A DNA stretch of 64,000 bases, from assembly GCA_016212525.1 (NCBI GenBank), contig JACRGD010000007.1:198863-262862 (forward strand), read 5' to 3'. The DNA comes from Microcaldota archaeon (GTDB lineage: Archaea; Micrarchaeota; Micrarchaeia; Anstonellales; Bilamarchaeaceae). The position numbers and the translations under genes are program-made. Shown here one piece after another: positions 8,331-16,170 of this stretch (positions within the stretch are counted from its first letter, which is position 1; every line of letters begins with the position of its first letter). The notes under the pieces are model-generated. The model was not told the DNA's origin. It did not search any database and saw only the letters and a program-made list of their open reading frames with translations.

Positions 8331-9590
8331 CTACGAATCTTCACCCGTAATAACAATGCCCTTTTTTGGATCTATATGATATGAATATTGTAATAGGCCA
8401 ACGTGAGTTTGCCTCATTTTTTTTATTTTCATCAGCCGGTGAGTACCAGACTTATCCACTCCCAGAATAATTACACCAGTCACCATATGCTCTTCCACAC
8501 CAGAAAGACTTAAGTTTCGATCACCTGGAAGAATATGTGATGTTAGTATAGTGGTGCAACCAAGATCATGACCTATTGCAAGAATTATTTCTCTAATATA
8601 CTCCCCTATATCTCGATCGGATTTTGTAACATGGCGGGCAATGAAATCAATAGAATCCAGAACGATCAGTTTTGCATTGTTTTGGCGAACCTGTTTGGCC
8701 AAATCGGCCATCATCTGCCCCACACTAAGAGTTTCTCCTTCATTCACCTTAGAAACATATGGAGAAAGGTCCAAAATAGTCAGATTTTTGTTTTTTAGGT
8801 AATCTCTTATATCCCAGCCAAAAGAGGCGGCATCATCTATAATTTCGCGAGGAGATTCGTGAACTGCAACATAGATTGCATTATCGCCTCGAGTCAACCC
8901 CGCGTAGATAAACTGCAGAGATAAAACAGTTTTTCCGCTTCCGCTTTCACCTGCCACGAGATAGACATTTTTTTCTTCCAAACCACCGGCAAGTAACTTA
9001 TCCAAACCAACAATACCAGTTGGAATTCGGGAAATATTTTTCAATCCAGTCTTCACATTTATAGTTTGTTTCCCGGGGTTCCAGTTTTCCGGGCATAGTT
9101 CATCAGGATGTTCAGAGACATATTTAAGCGCAGTTAATTTTCTTAAGATCTCGGAAACATTTCTCCCTACCCGATTGTCATGAATATTCATTTCCATTAG
9201 AATTCCGCTTGGATCAAAAATAAAGGTTGCTCGAACTGAAGAACTTCTATCTTCAGCATAAATCCCAAACGAACGATAGACAGAACCAGAAGGATCGGCT
9301 CCCATAGGATATTTGATTTTGGCAATTTCGAGTGCAGACTTTTGCCATTTTTTATGATCTGAAATACTGTCTTGGCTAATAGATAGAATCTCTGCCCCTA
9401 GAGAAGTAAATTCATCATACTTAACTGAAAATTCTTCCAATTCAGTAGGACAGACAAATGTAAAGTCTGCCGGATAAAAAACAACAACCAGCCATTTTCC
9501 ATTAAAATCAGATTGATTAACCGTTTTAACATTAGTAAGACAACAAGCCTCGATCGAAAAATCTGGAATTTTTTGTCCAATGGTTAGCAT
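8331..9590 (-). CDS. Peroxiredoxin-KaiC/RadA-like ATPase fusion protein
   Basis: 419 residues from the ATG at 9590; a TTG at 9596 would add two. Residues ~1-175 are a 2-Cys peroxiredoxin of the AhpC type, with the peroxidatic cysteine in FYPADFTFVCPTEL (Cys47) and a resolving cysteine in PDELCPENWNPG (Cys166). Residues ~188-419 are a single KaiC-like RecA ATPase: TGIVGLDKLLAGGL, Walker A GESGSGKT (214-221) and Walker B LIVLDSIDF (~308-316). The usual KaiC catalytic Glu-Glu pair reads His-Glu (VAVHESPREI), so activity may be altered. It shares an operon with a polysaccharide synthase. Both domains appear intact, with no frameshift at the junction. Peroxide sensing or energy-coupled redox signalling is inference. 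Confidence 0.9.
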   Translation of the reverse strand: MLTIGQKIPDFSIEACCLTNVKTVNQSDFNGKWLVVVFYPADFTFVCPTELEEFSVKYDEFTSLGAEILSISQDSISDHKKWQKSALEIAKIKYPMGADPSGSVYRSFGIYAEDRSSSVRATFIFDPSGILMEMNIHDNRVGRNVSEILRKLTALKYVSEHPDELCPENWNPGKQTINVKTGLKNISRIPTGIVGLDKLLAGGLEEKNVYLVAGESGSGKTVLSLQFIYAGLTRGDNAIYVAVHESPREIIDDAASFGWDIRDYLKNKNLTILDLSPYVSKVNEGETLSVGQMMADLAKQVRQNNAKLIVLDSIDFIARHVTKSDRDIGEYIREIILAIGHDLGCTTILTSHILPGDRNLSLSGVEEHMVTGVIILGVDKSGTHRLMKIKKMRQTHVGLLQYSYHIDPKKGIVITGEDS

Positions 9591-9680
9591 ACTCAACCAG
9601 TTACCAATTTATCAGACCAATAGAATCAGATAAATCTATTTGAGATCAGAAGGAACATTTATAAGGGCGATTTTGTGGTC

Positions 9681-10532
9681 TCAATCAGGCTCAATGTGTA
9701 CAGTAACTTCCTTAACCAGAGGAACTTGTGCAATTATTGCTTTTTCGACATCATGTGAGATATTATGAGCAGTAATGATATCCATATCATGAGGAACCTG
9801 AATATGAACCTCGACTAAAATTCTTTTTCCAGCTAGCCTCGCCCGGAGTTTATGGAAACGAGTTATGCGTTTTTCCGAATTCACTGCAGATTCGATCTTA
9901 GAAAGGGTTTTTTCATCAGGACTAAAATCCATAAAGACCCTAAAGGAATGGGAGCCAAGATCGATCGAGAGATACAACATTATGAGTCCAACTGCAAATG
10001 CAGCCAGAGGATCGCCCAGAGAATAGCCAAAATGAGCAAATGCAAGACCGATCAAAACTGCAATCGAACTGATGCTATCAGTAAGAAAATGAGTTGAATC
10101 TGCCTCCAGTGCAGAGCTGTGCTCCTCCTTTGCATGATCTGCGAGGTAGCGTGAAGTGAAGTAAGTTATCGGAATAGAAACGATCATTAGGCCCAATGCC
10201 AACGAAGGCGATTCGATCGGAGTTGGAGCGAGTATTTTTTGATAGGATTCAAAGATAACAATACAACCAGTCCCGGCAAGCAGAAGAGTCTGTGCCAAAG
10301 AAGAAAGATTTTCAAATTTCTCATGGCCAAAATGGTGAGTATCATCGGATGGTTCCTGTGCTTTTTTTATTCCGACATAGGCCAGGATAGAAGACACAAG
10401 ATCAAACATAGAATGAGCGGATTCAGCGTAGAGACTGATGCTACCAGTAAGAAAGGCAACAATAATTTTACTTACAAGTAGGAGAATATTTACTCCAACT
10501 GAAAAAAGAGCTGCGTCGAGTTTTTTTCCCAT
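9681..10532 (-). CDS. Cation diffusion facilitator family metal transporter
   Basis: 283-residue CDF protein that exports divalent metal ions (Zn, Fe, Mn or similar) using the proton gradient. It shows about six membrane helices. The first helix pair includes SISLYAESAHSMFDLVSS with the SxxxxAxxxHxxxD metal-site pattern, and LEADSTHFLTDSISS supplies the matching site of the second half. A cytoplasmic ferredoxin-like C-terminal domain (RITRFHKLRARLAGKRILV, HVEIP-type) ends in VTVHIEPD. A histidine-bearing loop, THHFGHEKFE, is typical. Length is normal. Metal specificity cannot be read with confidence. It lies just upstream of the peroxiredoxin-KaiC gene on the same strand, separated by ~90 bp containing a TTATAAAT box. 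Confidence 0.9.
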   Translation of the reverse strand: MGKKLDAALFSVGVNILLLVSKIIVAFLTGSISLYAESAHSMFDLVSSILAYVGIKKAQEPSDDTHHFGHEKFENLSSLAQTLLLAGTGCIVIFESYQKILAPTPIESPSLALGLMIVSIPITYFTSRYLADHAKEEHSSALEADSTHFLTDSISSIAVLIGLAFAHFGYSLGDPLAAFAVGLIMLYLSIDLGSHSFRVFMDFSPDEKTLSKIESAVNSEKRITRFHKLRARLAGKRILVEVHIQVPHDMDIITAHNISHDVEKAIIAQVPLVKEVTVHIEPD

Positions 10533-10852
10533 CAGTTAGCTTAGGTACAGATAGACTAAAAGACCTTTTGATACTCATCCCAGCCATAAACGATTGGCCT
10601 CCAAGACACTCAGGTGCAATGCGGATTTTCATTTTAGCAACGGACATTTTTTGACAATGAACCAACCTGATCTTCAGGGTCTTTTGTAATTCCACAACTA
10701 AAGTCATTTTCTCCCATATATACGCCTTTGGAGAGAAGTCATTTCCAGGGGACTACTACAAAAACAGTGGATTCGCCTTCGCTCTAAAGACCAACGATTT
10801 CTTCACTGGAGGGTTTTTAATAATTAGAATCTATTGAAGATCAGGTTTTTTT
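10533..10852. other. 320-bp spacer with pyrE promoter; no convincing gene
   Basis: The spacer lies between divergent genes. A TTTTTAATAA box at 10814-10823 is centred ~35 nt before the pyrE ATG and is its likely promoter. On the minus strand a TATATA element near 10717 precedes an ATG at 10707 that opens a 79-codon frame running 65 nt into the CDF gene. That frame has no recognisable motif and I do not call it a gene. The TATATA element could instead drive a long-leader mRNA for the CDF transporter. Confidence 0.4.
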
Positions 10853-11527
10853 ATGAACACTTCATTCATCGAATTTCTAGCCCGGAATAACGCGATCAGA
10901 TTTGGAGAATTTACACTCAAAAGCGGAAGGCAGTCACCCTACTTCATAGACATGGGAATTTTGAGCACAGGTGCAACTGTAAACGAACTGGGAAAACATT
11001 ACGCAACCAAGATAACTGAGAAATTTGCAGATCGATATGACATAGTATTTGGCCCTGCATACAAGGCAATCCCGCTGGCGATCAGTGCAACAATCGCGCT
11101 CAACAACAGCGGGATAAATAAGCGCTGGCTCTACGACCGAAAGGAAGTCAAGCTTCATGGTGCAGATGCCAATACAATGTTCGTTGGTGGATATGGGATT
11201 GACAGCGGCGCCAAGGTAGTCATATTGGACGATGTAATGACGACCGGGCAGACTAAAGTAGAAGCAATAAGCAGACTCGAAAAATCACTTAAAGCAGAAG
11301 TTGTCGGAATAGTAATCGCGGTCGATCGGATGGAGATCGGACGCAGAAACAGTGCACTCGAAGAATTTACAGAAGATACCGGAGTTCCAGTCCATGCAAT
11401 CGTAACGATCGACGACATATTCAAACACCTCAAAGCCACTCCGGTCGATGGCAAAGCATATGTGAGCGAGAGAACGTACAAGGCATATCAAGAGTACATG
11501 CTCAAGAACGGCGTAAAGAAATGGTAG
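10853..11527 (+). CDS. pyrE: Orotate phosphoribosyltransferase
   Basis: 224-residue cytosolic enzyme that converts orotate and PRPP to orotidine 5'-phosphate in UMP synthesis. The N-terminus shows GEFTLKSGRQSPYFIDMG, typical of OPRTases, with the substrate-binding region at VFGPAYKAIPLAISA. The PRPP-binding motif VVILDDVMTTGQTK is at ~122-135. The family RKEVKLHG segment is also present. Length matches the family. Other pyrimidine genes in the window are pyrG and dcd, but they are unlinked. Confidence 0.95.
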   Translation: MNTSFIEFLARNNAIRFGEFTLKSGRQSPYFIDMGILSTGATVNELGKHYATKITEKFADRYDIVFGPAYKAIPLAISATIALNNSGINKRWLYDRKEVKLHGADANTMFVGGYGIDSGAKVVILDDVMTTGQTKVEAISRLEKSLKAEVVGIVIAVDRMEIGRRNSALEEFTEDTGVPVHAIVTIDDIFKHLKATPVDGKAYVSERTYKAYQEYMLKNGVKKW

Positions 11528-11680
11528 ATAGTTTAGACCCATGACATCGTCAGCACAAACGAAGTGCCAGACTTAGAAACCCATCCGGCTCGAGCATCGA
11601 GATTTTTCTTTGATAATCATCAATAATCTTTTTCTTATCGTATCGTAAATTCTATCTGAGTATTCCTCAGTGGAAGATCA

Positions 11681-11714
11681 AAGAAACCACATAATTTCCC
11701 AAAAGAGGTTTCTT
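11681..11714. other. Stem-loop in the pyrE downstream spacer
   Basis: AAGAAACC (11681-11688) pairs perfectly with GGTTTCTT (11707-11714) across an 18-base loop, followed by GTTTT. It lies 150 bp after pyrE and ~65 bp after the end of the convergent gene at 11779-12564, so it could terminate one or both transcripts. An 8-bp stem is short, so chance is possible. The rest of the 250-bp spacer shows no gene. Confidence 0.3.
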
Positions 11715-11778
11715 GTTTTAACAATTTAGTAGACTAAAAGAAAGAAGAATCAAATAAAATTAAGTAAAACGATTTAAT

Positions 11779-12564
11779 TTATTTCTTTAGTGGCTTGCCA
11801 AAGATATCAATTCGACCTTTTCTCCATTGCAAAATGGATTTGATTTTTTCTTTGGCTTTTTTACCCAGGTGAGAGTTGCCTTCGAGTGCAGCTAATCCTT
11901 TGTCGTCAATGGATTTTGCATGACTTGTAAGAATTTCAAGCTGTGCTGATTCATCAGTAAGGTGTTGATTTGAAAGAACTTCAGAAGCATGAGAGGATGG
12001 AACCATCTTTGAAAGAGTATGCTGAGCCTTATGAGAAGTCATCTTGCCACTTTTGATCAGATCAACAGCGCGCCTTTGTTTCTCGCTGCTTTTTCCGTTG
12101 TGACCCTTTAGTGCCTCGTTACCCAAAGTAAATCGGAAAACTCCTGCAAATGCAAGATTAGCAAGAAGGAATGTCTTAACATCAGGAATGGAAATACCAG
12201 TTGCAACTCCTGCAACCTCAAAAGCAGCAGGAAGCATGAAACCTACACCCCACATGGAATAGGCTGTATTGTTCTTAGCACTGACATCTGATCTATAGGC
12301 TTCATAGAGCTTATCGGCCAGAGTTTGTTGTAGCTGTTCAGGCAGATGATTTTTCTTAACCGAATGTACCGGAGCAACTGCACTAGTAATGGTAGATAGC
12401 CGTGAAGATTTCTTTTGGGGTTTCTTTTTGGCAGGAGATATTAACAGAGATTTTACAACTGCCTTTTTCTTTGAATCTAGTAAAACAGATTTTCCCTTAA
12501 ATGAAGATTGCCCAGAATGCTTATTTCCAGAAGCCAAGCTGAGTTTATGTTTCATAGCTTTCAT
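11779..12564 (-). CDS. Hypothetical basic protein with a hydrophobic centre
   Basis: 261 residues. The first ~80 are very basic and Ser-rich (runs such as KKKPQKKSS). Then a helix-forming region carries a hydrophobic stretch (GVGFMLPAAFEVAGVATGIS, then TFLLANLAFAGVFRF at ~150-165) that may hold one or two membrane or buried helices. The C-terminal ~90 residues contain short repeated helical units (SGKMTSHKAQ, NQHLTDESAQ, LAALEGNSHLGKKAKE) reminiscent of small helical repeats. A TTTATAAT box ~28 nt before 12564 supports the start. Family and function are unknown; nucleic-acid or membrane association would be guesses. Confidence 0.55.
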   Translation of the reverse strand: MKAMKHKLSLASGNKHSGQSSFKGKSVLLDSKKKAVVKSLLISPAKKKPQKKSSRLSTITSAVAPVHSVKKNHLPEQLQQTLADKLYEAYRSDVSAKNNTAYSMWGVGFMLPAAFEVAGVATGISIPDVKTFLLANLAFAGVFRFTLGNEALKGHNGKSSEKQRRAVDLIKSGKMTSHKAQHTLSKMVPSSHASEVLSNQHLTDESAQLEILTSHAKSIDDKGLAALEGNSHLGKKAKEKIKSILQWRKGRIDIFGKPLKK

Positions 12565-12634
12565 CAGATCGCCAACCTAAACTACCAACAGCACAATTAT
12601 AAATCATTGCATGACTTTCTGGGACGAATTGTAA

Positions 12635-13780
12635 TCAGAGCTTGGATCTGCCAAGAAGAATAAAATCGAGGAATTGATCATCGATTTCAACGACTTCCAG
12701 TCCGGTGCATTTGGCAGGACGACCGATCAGTTGACTAATGCTTGGCTTTGTACGACCTGAATCAGAAGAAACAAGTTCTTTGATGTATGTTCCTGCTTCG
12801 GCATTGACCAAAAGCGAAAGTTCATTAGCGTCGGTCTTGACAACTGAGATTTTGCGAACTCTCCTAAAGCGAGTCAAATCTGCGCGGCGATGAACCACCC
12901 GGTTGGGAGTTTCCTGTGCAATCATTTTGCCATCGAGGCTCAGTATTTTTTCCAGATCGGTTGAGGAGAAATGGCCTTCAGTTTCGCATTTGACAAGATA
13001 TGTCTTATCGAAGTGGGATTCACTAACTAGTTCCACGTCCGAGCGTCTGACAAATAGAAGATCCTCGATCAAGATTTGTCCTCCAGATGCTACGGAGTTG
13101 GACAGTGCAGATAGATCGAGGTTGTGGGTTTTCGCAGCTTTTAATTCCAATACAAATGGTCTTCCGGCACTATTAGTCACATCGACATCTTCGCGTCCTG
13201 AGGCATGAAGGAAATAGTTGTCTGCACCAGAAGCTGCTTTGAAAATTTCACCCATAATTTCCTCGATAGAAACATAATTTTTGCCCTTGCCCTCGCATTC
13301 TTTGCAGCCCCGGCCCTGACAATCCCAACAGGACCAGCGACTCTGGCTCAGACCGGGAATGAGTTTTTTGTATCGACCGAATATGAAAAGATCCTCGAAT
13401 TCTAAGGAAACGGATTTGGAACTAAAATCGAAAACTACCCGGACTTGACCATCGGAACTCGATTCTGCATCGATCAGATCGGAAAGCCGCCTAACCAGAT
13501 ACGCATTTAGATAGCTCTTTATCGAACATGTGATCTTGGAGGATCGATCCCAAAGGGCTTCCTCGCGAACCAGCCAGTCTTTGGGAATTTTGGTTGAAAC
13601 AGAAAACGTTTTGATTCCAGAAGGAAACGAGGTCTTTGCAGAAGCGATAAGCAAATCTAGCTTAGAGGGAAGTAAATAATCCCTGCAGAGATAGCAAGAA
13701 TTCGAAGACGAGATGGGTGGAACTTGAGTTGTGGTGTTTGAAATAGAGTAGTTTCCTTTACAAAAGTCGCAAAGCTGCAT
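12635..13780 (-). CDS. pus10: tRNA pseudouridine synthase Pus10
   Basis: 381-residue archaeal Pus10, which makes pseudouridine 54 and 55 in the tRNA T-loop in place of bacterial TruB. The N-terminal THUMP-like domain holds zinc ligands CDFC (4-7) and CYLC (29-32). A second cysteine cluster, CWDCQGRGCKEC (151-162), precedes the catalytic domain. The catalytic aspartate is in HASGREDVDV (Asp198), followed by GRPFVLELKAAKTHN. Length is slightly below the usual ~400-420. It is followed on the same strand by a tRNA-binding CsaA-like gene upstream of it, which suits a tRNA context. Confidence 0.92.
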   Translation of the reverse strand: MQLCDFCKGNYSISNTTTQVPPISSSNSCYLCRDYLLPSKLDLLIASAKTSFPSGIKTFSVSTKIPKDWLVREEALWDRSSKITCSIKSYLNAYLVRRLSDLIDAESSSDGQVRVVFDFSSKSVSLEFEDLFIFGRYKKLIPGLSQSRWSCWDCQGRGCKECEGKGKNYVSIEEIMGEIFKAASGADNYFLHASGREDVDVTNSAGRPFVLELKAAKTHNLDLSALSNSVASGGQILIEDLLFVRRSDVELVSESHFDKTYLVKCETEGHFSSTDLEKILSLDGKMIAQETPNRVVHRRADLTRFRRVRKISVVKTDANELSLLVNAEAGTYIKELVSSDSGRTKPSISQLIGRPAKCTGLEVVEIDDQFLDFILLGRSKL

Positions 13781-13865
13781 TAGTTCATCTCCAGAAATAA
13801 TATAACGAAATTAACAATGAGTTGAACGATTTAAAAATAGAAGAAAATCAATCCAAAAATACTGA

Positions 13866-14201
13866 TTAGCCAATCTTAGTCCCGTTCTTAACATATCGCT
13901 CGGGTTTTAGGAGAATGACATCGTCAGCAGATTCGTTGTAAATTCCCATAACCAAAACATCGGAAAAGAAATTTCCAATCTGCTTTTTGGGAAAATTGAC
14001 AATACAGACGACCTGCCGCTCCATCAGAGTTTCCTTAGAGTAATTTTTTACAATCCTGGCCGAAGAGCGTTTTATTCCAATAGATGGGCCAAAATCAATC
14101 CTGAGTTTGTATGCAGGAACTTGAGCTTCTGGAAATTCCTGGATATCAATTATTGTACCTACTCGAACATCAAGTTTAGTAAAATCTTCCCAAATTGCCA
14201 T
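13866..14201 (-). CDS. CsaA-like tRNA-binding-domain protein
   Basis: 111-residue stand-alone OB-fold of the EMAP/tRNA-binding family. DVRVGTIIDIQEFPEAQ opens the fold, YKLRIDFGPSIGIKRSSAR forms the central strands, and VVCIVNFPKKQIGNFFSDV with VLVMGI completes it. These are the hallmarks of CsaA and of the C-terminal domains of some MetRS and PheRS beta chains. Bacterial CsaA has been called an export chaperone, but the fold binds tRNA, and tRNA binding is the safer reading. It is divergent from the Lrp gene across a 94-bp A/T-rich spacer. Confidence 0.88.
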   Translation of the reverse strand: MAIWEDFTKLDVRVGTIIDIQEFPEAQVPAYKLRIDFGPSIGIKRSSARIVKNYSKETLMERQVVCIVNFPKKQIGNFFSDVLVMGIYNESADDVILLKPERYVKNGTKIG

Positions 14202-14295
14202 AAAATGAACGTGAAATAAGTAAAATTAAAAACTTAATAAGAGAAAATTTTACTAAAACTAAAGAAATTAAAACTAAATCATAGATAAGTAAAAA

Positions 14296-15285
14296 ATGGA
14301 TGAGCTTGATCGACGAATAATCGGTGCGCTGGATTTCAATAGTCGAACTCCAAATACAGGAATAGCCAAGATTTGCAAAATAACAAAACAACTATTACGA
14401 TATCGGCTTGAGCGACTTGAAAAAGAAGGGATAATTGAGAAATGTTATACTCTAGTCAATACAGTCAAGCTAGGCATGATGTACTTTAGGATCTATATTA
14501 AAACTCAGGGTCTGGATTCGAAGTCCGAAAATGAACTCATAGAAAGATTCCGATCAAACCAGTACACGAGCTGGGTAATAACTACACGCGGAAAATGGGA
14601 CCTGATAGTGAGCATGTATGCCACAGACGTAGAACAATTTTCAACTGATTTTAGTTCAATCCTGGGAGATTTTCAAAAAAACATTCATAGCAAGAACATA
14701 GTAACGATAAGAAATGTAATTTTTTCAACAAGAGATTATTTAGATAAAGGAACCAAATCCAATAGTGCAATTTACGGAGGAGCAAGCGAGAACAACTTGA
14801 TTGATGATTTGGATCATCAGATACTCAAGGAACTTGCAAAAAATTCACGAGCACGGATAACTGAACTTTCAAAAAAGGTCAATTCCAATCCGGAAACAGT
14901 GAGTTCGAGGATCGAAAAACTTGAAAAAAAGGAGATAATTAAAGGTCATAAGTTAACTTTGGATTATTCAAAATTTGGGATTCTGTTTTTCATTTTGTCA
15001 ATCAATCTTTCCAATGCGTCCGTTGACATGAGAAGAAAAATTGAGAAATTTTGCAGTTTTCATCCAAACGTAATATATTATGTAAATATAATCGGAAATC
15101 AGGACATCGAGCTGGAAGTAGAAACACTTGAGTATGAAGAACTTGATAAACTCATTAGAGACATTAAGAATACATTTCAGAGTGAGGTTCGGGACATTGA
15201 AGTGTTGCAAATTACAAAGCAGCACAAACTAGACTATTATCCATTTAAGGAAAATCCAACAAGATTGAAGTTACCAAAACACTAA
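14296..15285 (+). CDS. Tandem Lrp/AsnC-type transcription regulator
   Basis: 329 residues made of two Lrp-like units in one chain. Unit one (~1-145) begins MDELDRRIIGALDFNSRTPN with an HTH (TGIAKICKITKQLLRYRL) and a RAM-like domain. Unit two (~165-315) begins LDDLDHQILKELAKNSRARI with HTH ELSKKVNSNPETVSSRIEKL and a second RAM-like domain. Ordinary Lrp proteins are ~150 residues and dimerise, so this looks like a covalent pseudo-dimer. Ligand and targets are unknown; it is divergent from the CsaA-like gene and may regulate it or itself. Confidence 0.85.
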   Translation: MDELDRRIIGALDFNSRTPNTGIAKICKITKQLLRYRLERLEKEGIIEKCYTLVNTVKLGMMYFRIYIKTQGLDSKSENELIERFRSNQYTSWVITTRGKWDLIVSMYATDVEQFSTDFSSILGDFQKNIHSKNIVTIRNVIFSTRDYLDKGTKSNSAIYGGASENNLIDDLDHQILKELAKNSRARITELSKKVNSNPETVSSRIEKLEKKEIIKGHKLTLDYSKFGILFFILSINLSNASVDMRRKIEKFCSFHPNVIYYVNIIGNQDIELEVETLEYEELDKLIRDIKNTFQSEVRDIEVLQITKQHKLDYYPFKENPTRLKLPKH

Positions 15286-15286
15286 T

Positions 15287-15382
15287 CTACAAAAGCCGCA
15301 TTCTAAGACCATATTCGCAAAATAGGTTGAAATCTTTATCAAAGGTCAGCAGAAGAGCATTGTTTGAGATCGCTATGAAGGG
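15287..15382 (-). pseudogene. C-terminal relic of a PIN-domain (VapC-like) nuclease
   Basis: A short minus-strand frame between a TAA (15383-15385) and a TAG (15287-15289) reads like the end of a PIN domain: FIAISNNALLLTFDKDF then LRMRLL. The TxDKDF block is the conserved last-acidic-residue region of VapC toxins. No start codon or earlier part remains in frame, so this is a remnant and not a gene. It follows the Lrp stop by one base. The call rests on a ~30-residue match by eye. Confidence 0.4.
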
Positions 15383-15426
15383 TTAGAATTTTAGATAAAG
15401 AAGTCCCGATATTCAAATCGAGAGAA

Positions 15427-15774
15427 TCAGATTCCAATATCCTTATGCGGAACAGAAGGCAAAGAGTTCTTGATGCGATAACCCTCGACCACTACAGCAG
15501 CCCGCTGAACCATGTCTTTTGTATCAGGAGGAAGATTGTAGCTAAAGAGAGAGTCGATATAAAGACCGAAATCTGCCAAAGTCCCGCAGCCTTCCTGCGA
15601 AAGAAGCTTTAGCACATCGACGACAAGTAATTTCCCCTGCTCATCGCTGCCCCAGATACTCATAGCCAGGGCAACCTGATTAATGAAATGCGATTTATCT
15701 AGTTCAGACATGTTTTTCCAAGTACTTAGAATCTGCATTTTTGTCGAATCATCCACTAAATCCAATGAAACCAT
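15427..15774 (-). CDS. Hypothetical 115-residue protein
   Basis: Start chosen at ATG 15774, one base after the stop of the upstream gene. A GGAGG ribosome-binding site lies ~11 nt before it, inside the end of that gene. A longer open frame reaching 15903 would overlap the upstream gene by 128 bases and is rejected. The protein looks helical (VDDSTKMQILSTWKNMSELD; LLVVDVLKLLSQEG) and has no membrane segment or known motif. It probably forms a coupled pair with the gene upstream and lies downstream of the large secretion ATPase on the same strand. Confidence 0.55.
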   Translation of the reverse strand: MVSLDLVDDSTKMQILSTWKNMSELDKSHFINQVALAMSIWGSDEQGKLLVVDVLKLLSQEGCGTLADFGLYIDSLFSYNLPPDTKDMVQRAAVVVEGYRIKNSLPSVPHKDIGI

Positions 15775-15775
15775 A

Positions 15776-16117
15776 TTATCTTCCTCCAGTAATCCAAGAA
15801 CGGAAATTAACAGAATTGACCGGGCCATCCAATAATCGAATAAGACCAGACGCAGCCTGCTCCGCTTGGGCAGACGCAACTGGCACTTGCCTAAATGGAT
15901 CATTACTTGACCGTCTGAATATGAGATTTCTTAAGGGCGAAGACTCAGAAGAAGCGCCAGTTCTAGTGTGGCGACTCTTCTGACCTTCTTCTTCAAATTC
16001 AGCAACCAGTTCGGGCGAAAATGGTTTTCTGGTCTCCATAGCCAATGAGAAGATCTCGCGCAAAGTAGATTGAAATTCACCTGCGAGATCACGCCTTTGC
16101 GCCTGAGCCATAACCAT
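15776..16117 (-). CDS. Hypothetical 113-residue protein
   Basis: Three clustered Met codons (16126, 16117, 16111) could start this frame. I choose 16117 because a TTTATAAAA box at 16138-16147 is centred ~25 nt before it, as expected for a leaderless mRNA. The N-terminal half is helical (AQAQRRDLAGEFQSTLREIF). The middle is Ser/Arg-rich and probably disordered. The end is SWITGGR, and its GGAGG codons serve as the ribosome-binding site of the next gene. No family is recognised. Its position beside the secretion ATPase suggests, but does not show, a shared role. Confidence 0.5.
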   Translation of the reverse strand: MVMAQAQRRDLAGEFQSTLREIFSLAMETRKPFSPELVAEFEEEGQKSRHTRTGASSESSPLRNLIFRRSSNDPFRQVPVASAQAEQAASGLIRLLDGPVNSVNFRSWITGGR

Positions 16118-16137
16118 GGACAACATTCACCCTTCAG

Positions 16138-16147
16138 TTTTATAAAG
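16138..16147 (-). promoter_or_regulatory. TATA-like box for the 113/115-residue gene pair
   Basis: Minus-strand TTTATAAAAC lies in the 50-bp gap after the large ATPase gene, ~25 nt before ATG 16117. The two small genes can therefore be expressed separately from the ATPase gene. Confidence 0.5.
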
Positions 16148-16170
16148 AATAACCAGAGCGAGAGTAGAGA

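Noticed and set aside
10468..10707. 79-codon minus-strand frame with a TATATA element upstream
   Set aside because: It overlaps the CDF gene by 65 bases, has no recognisable motif, and its composition does not look protein-like.
15775..15903. Longer reading (158 codons) of the 115-residue gene
   Set aside because: It would overlap the upstream gene by 128 bases; the GGAGG site and one-base spacing favour ATG 15774.
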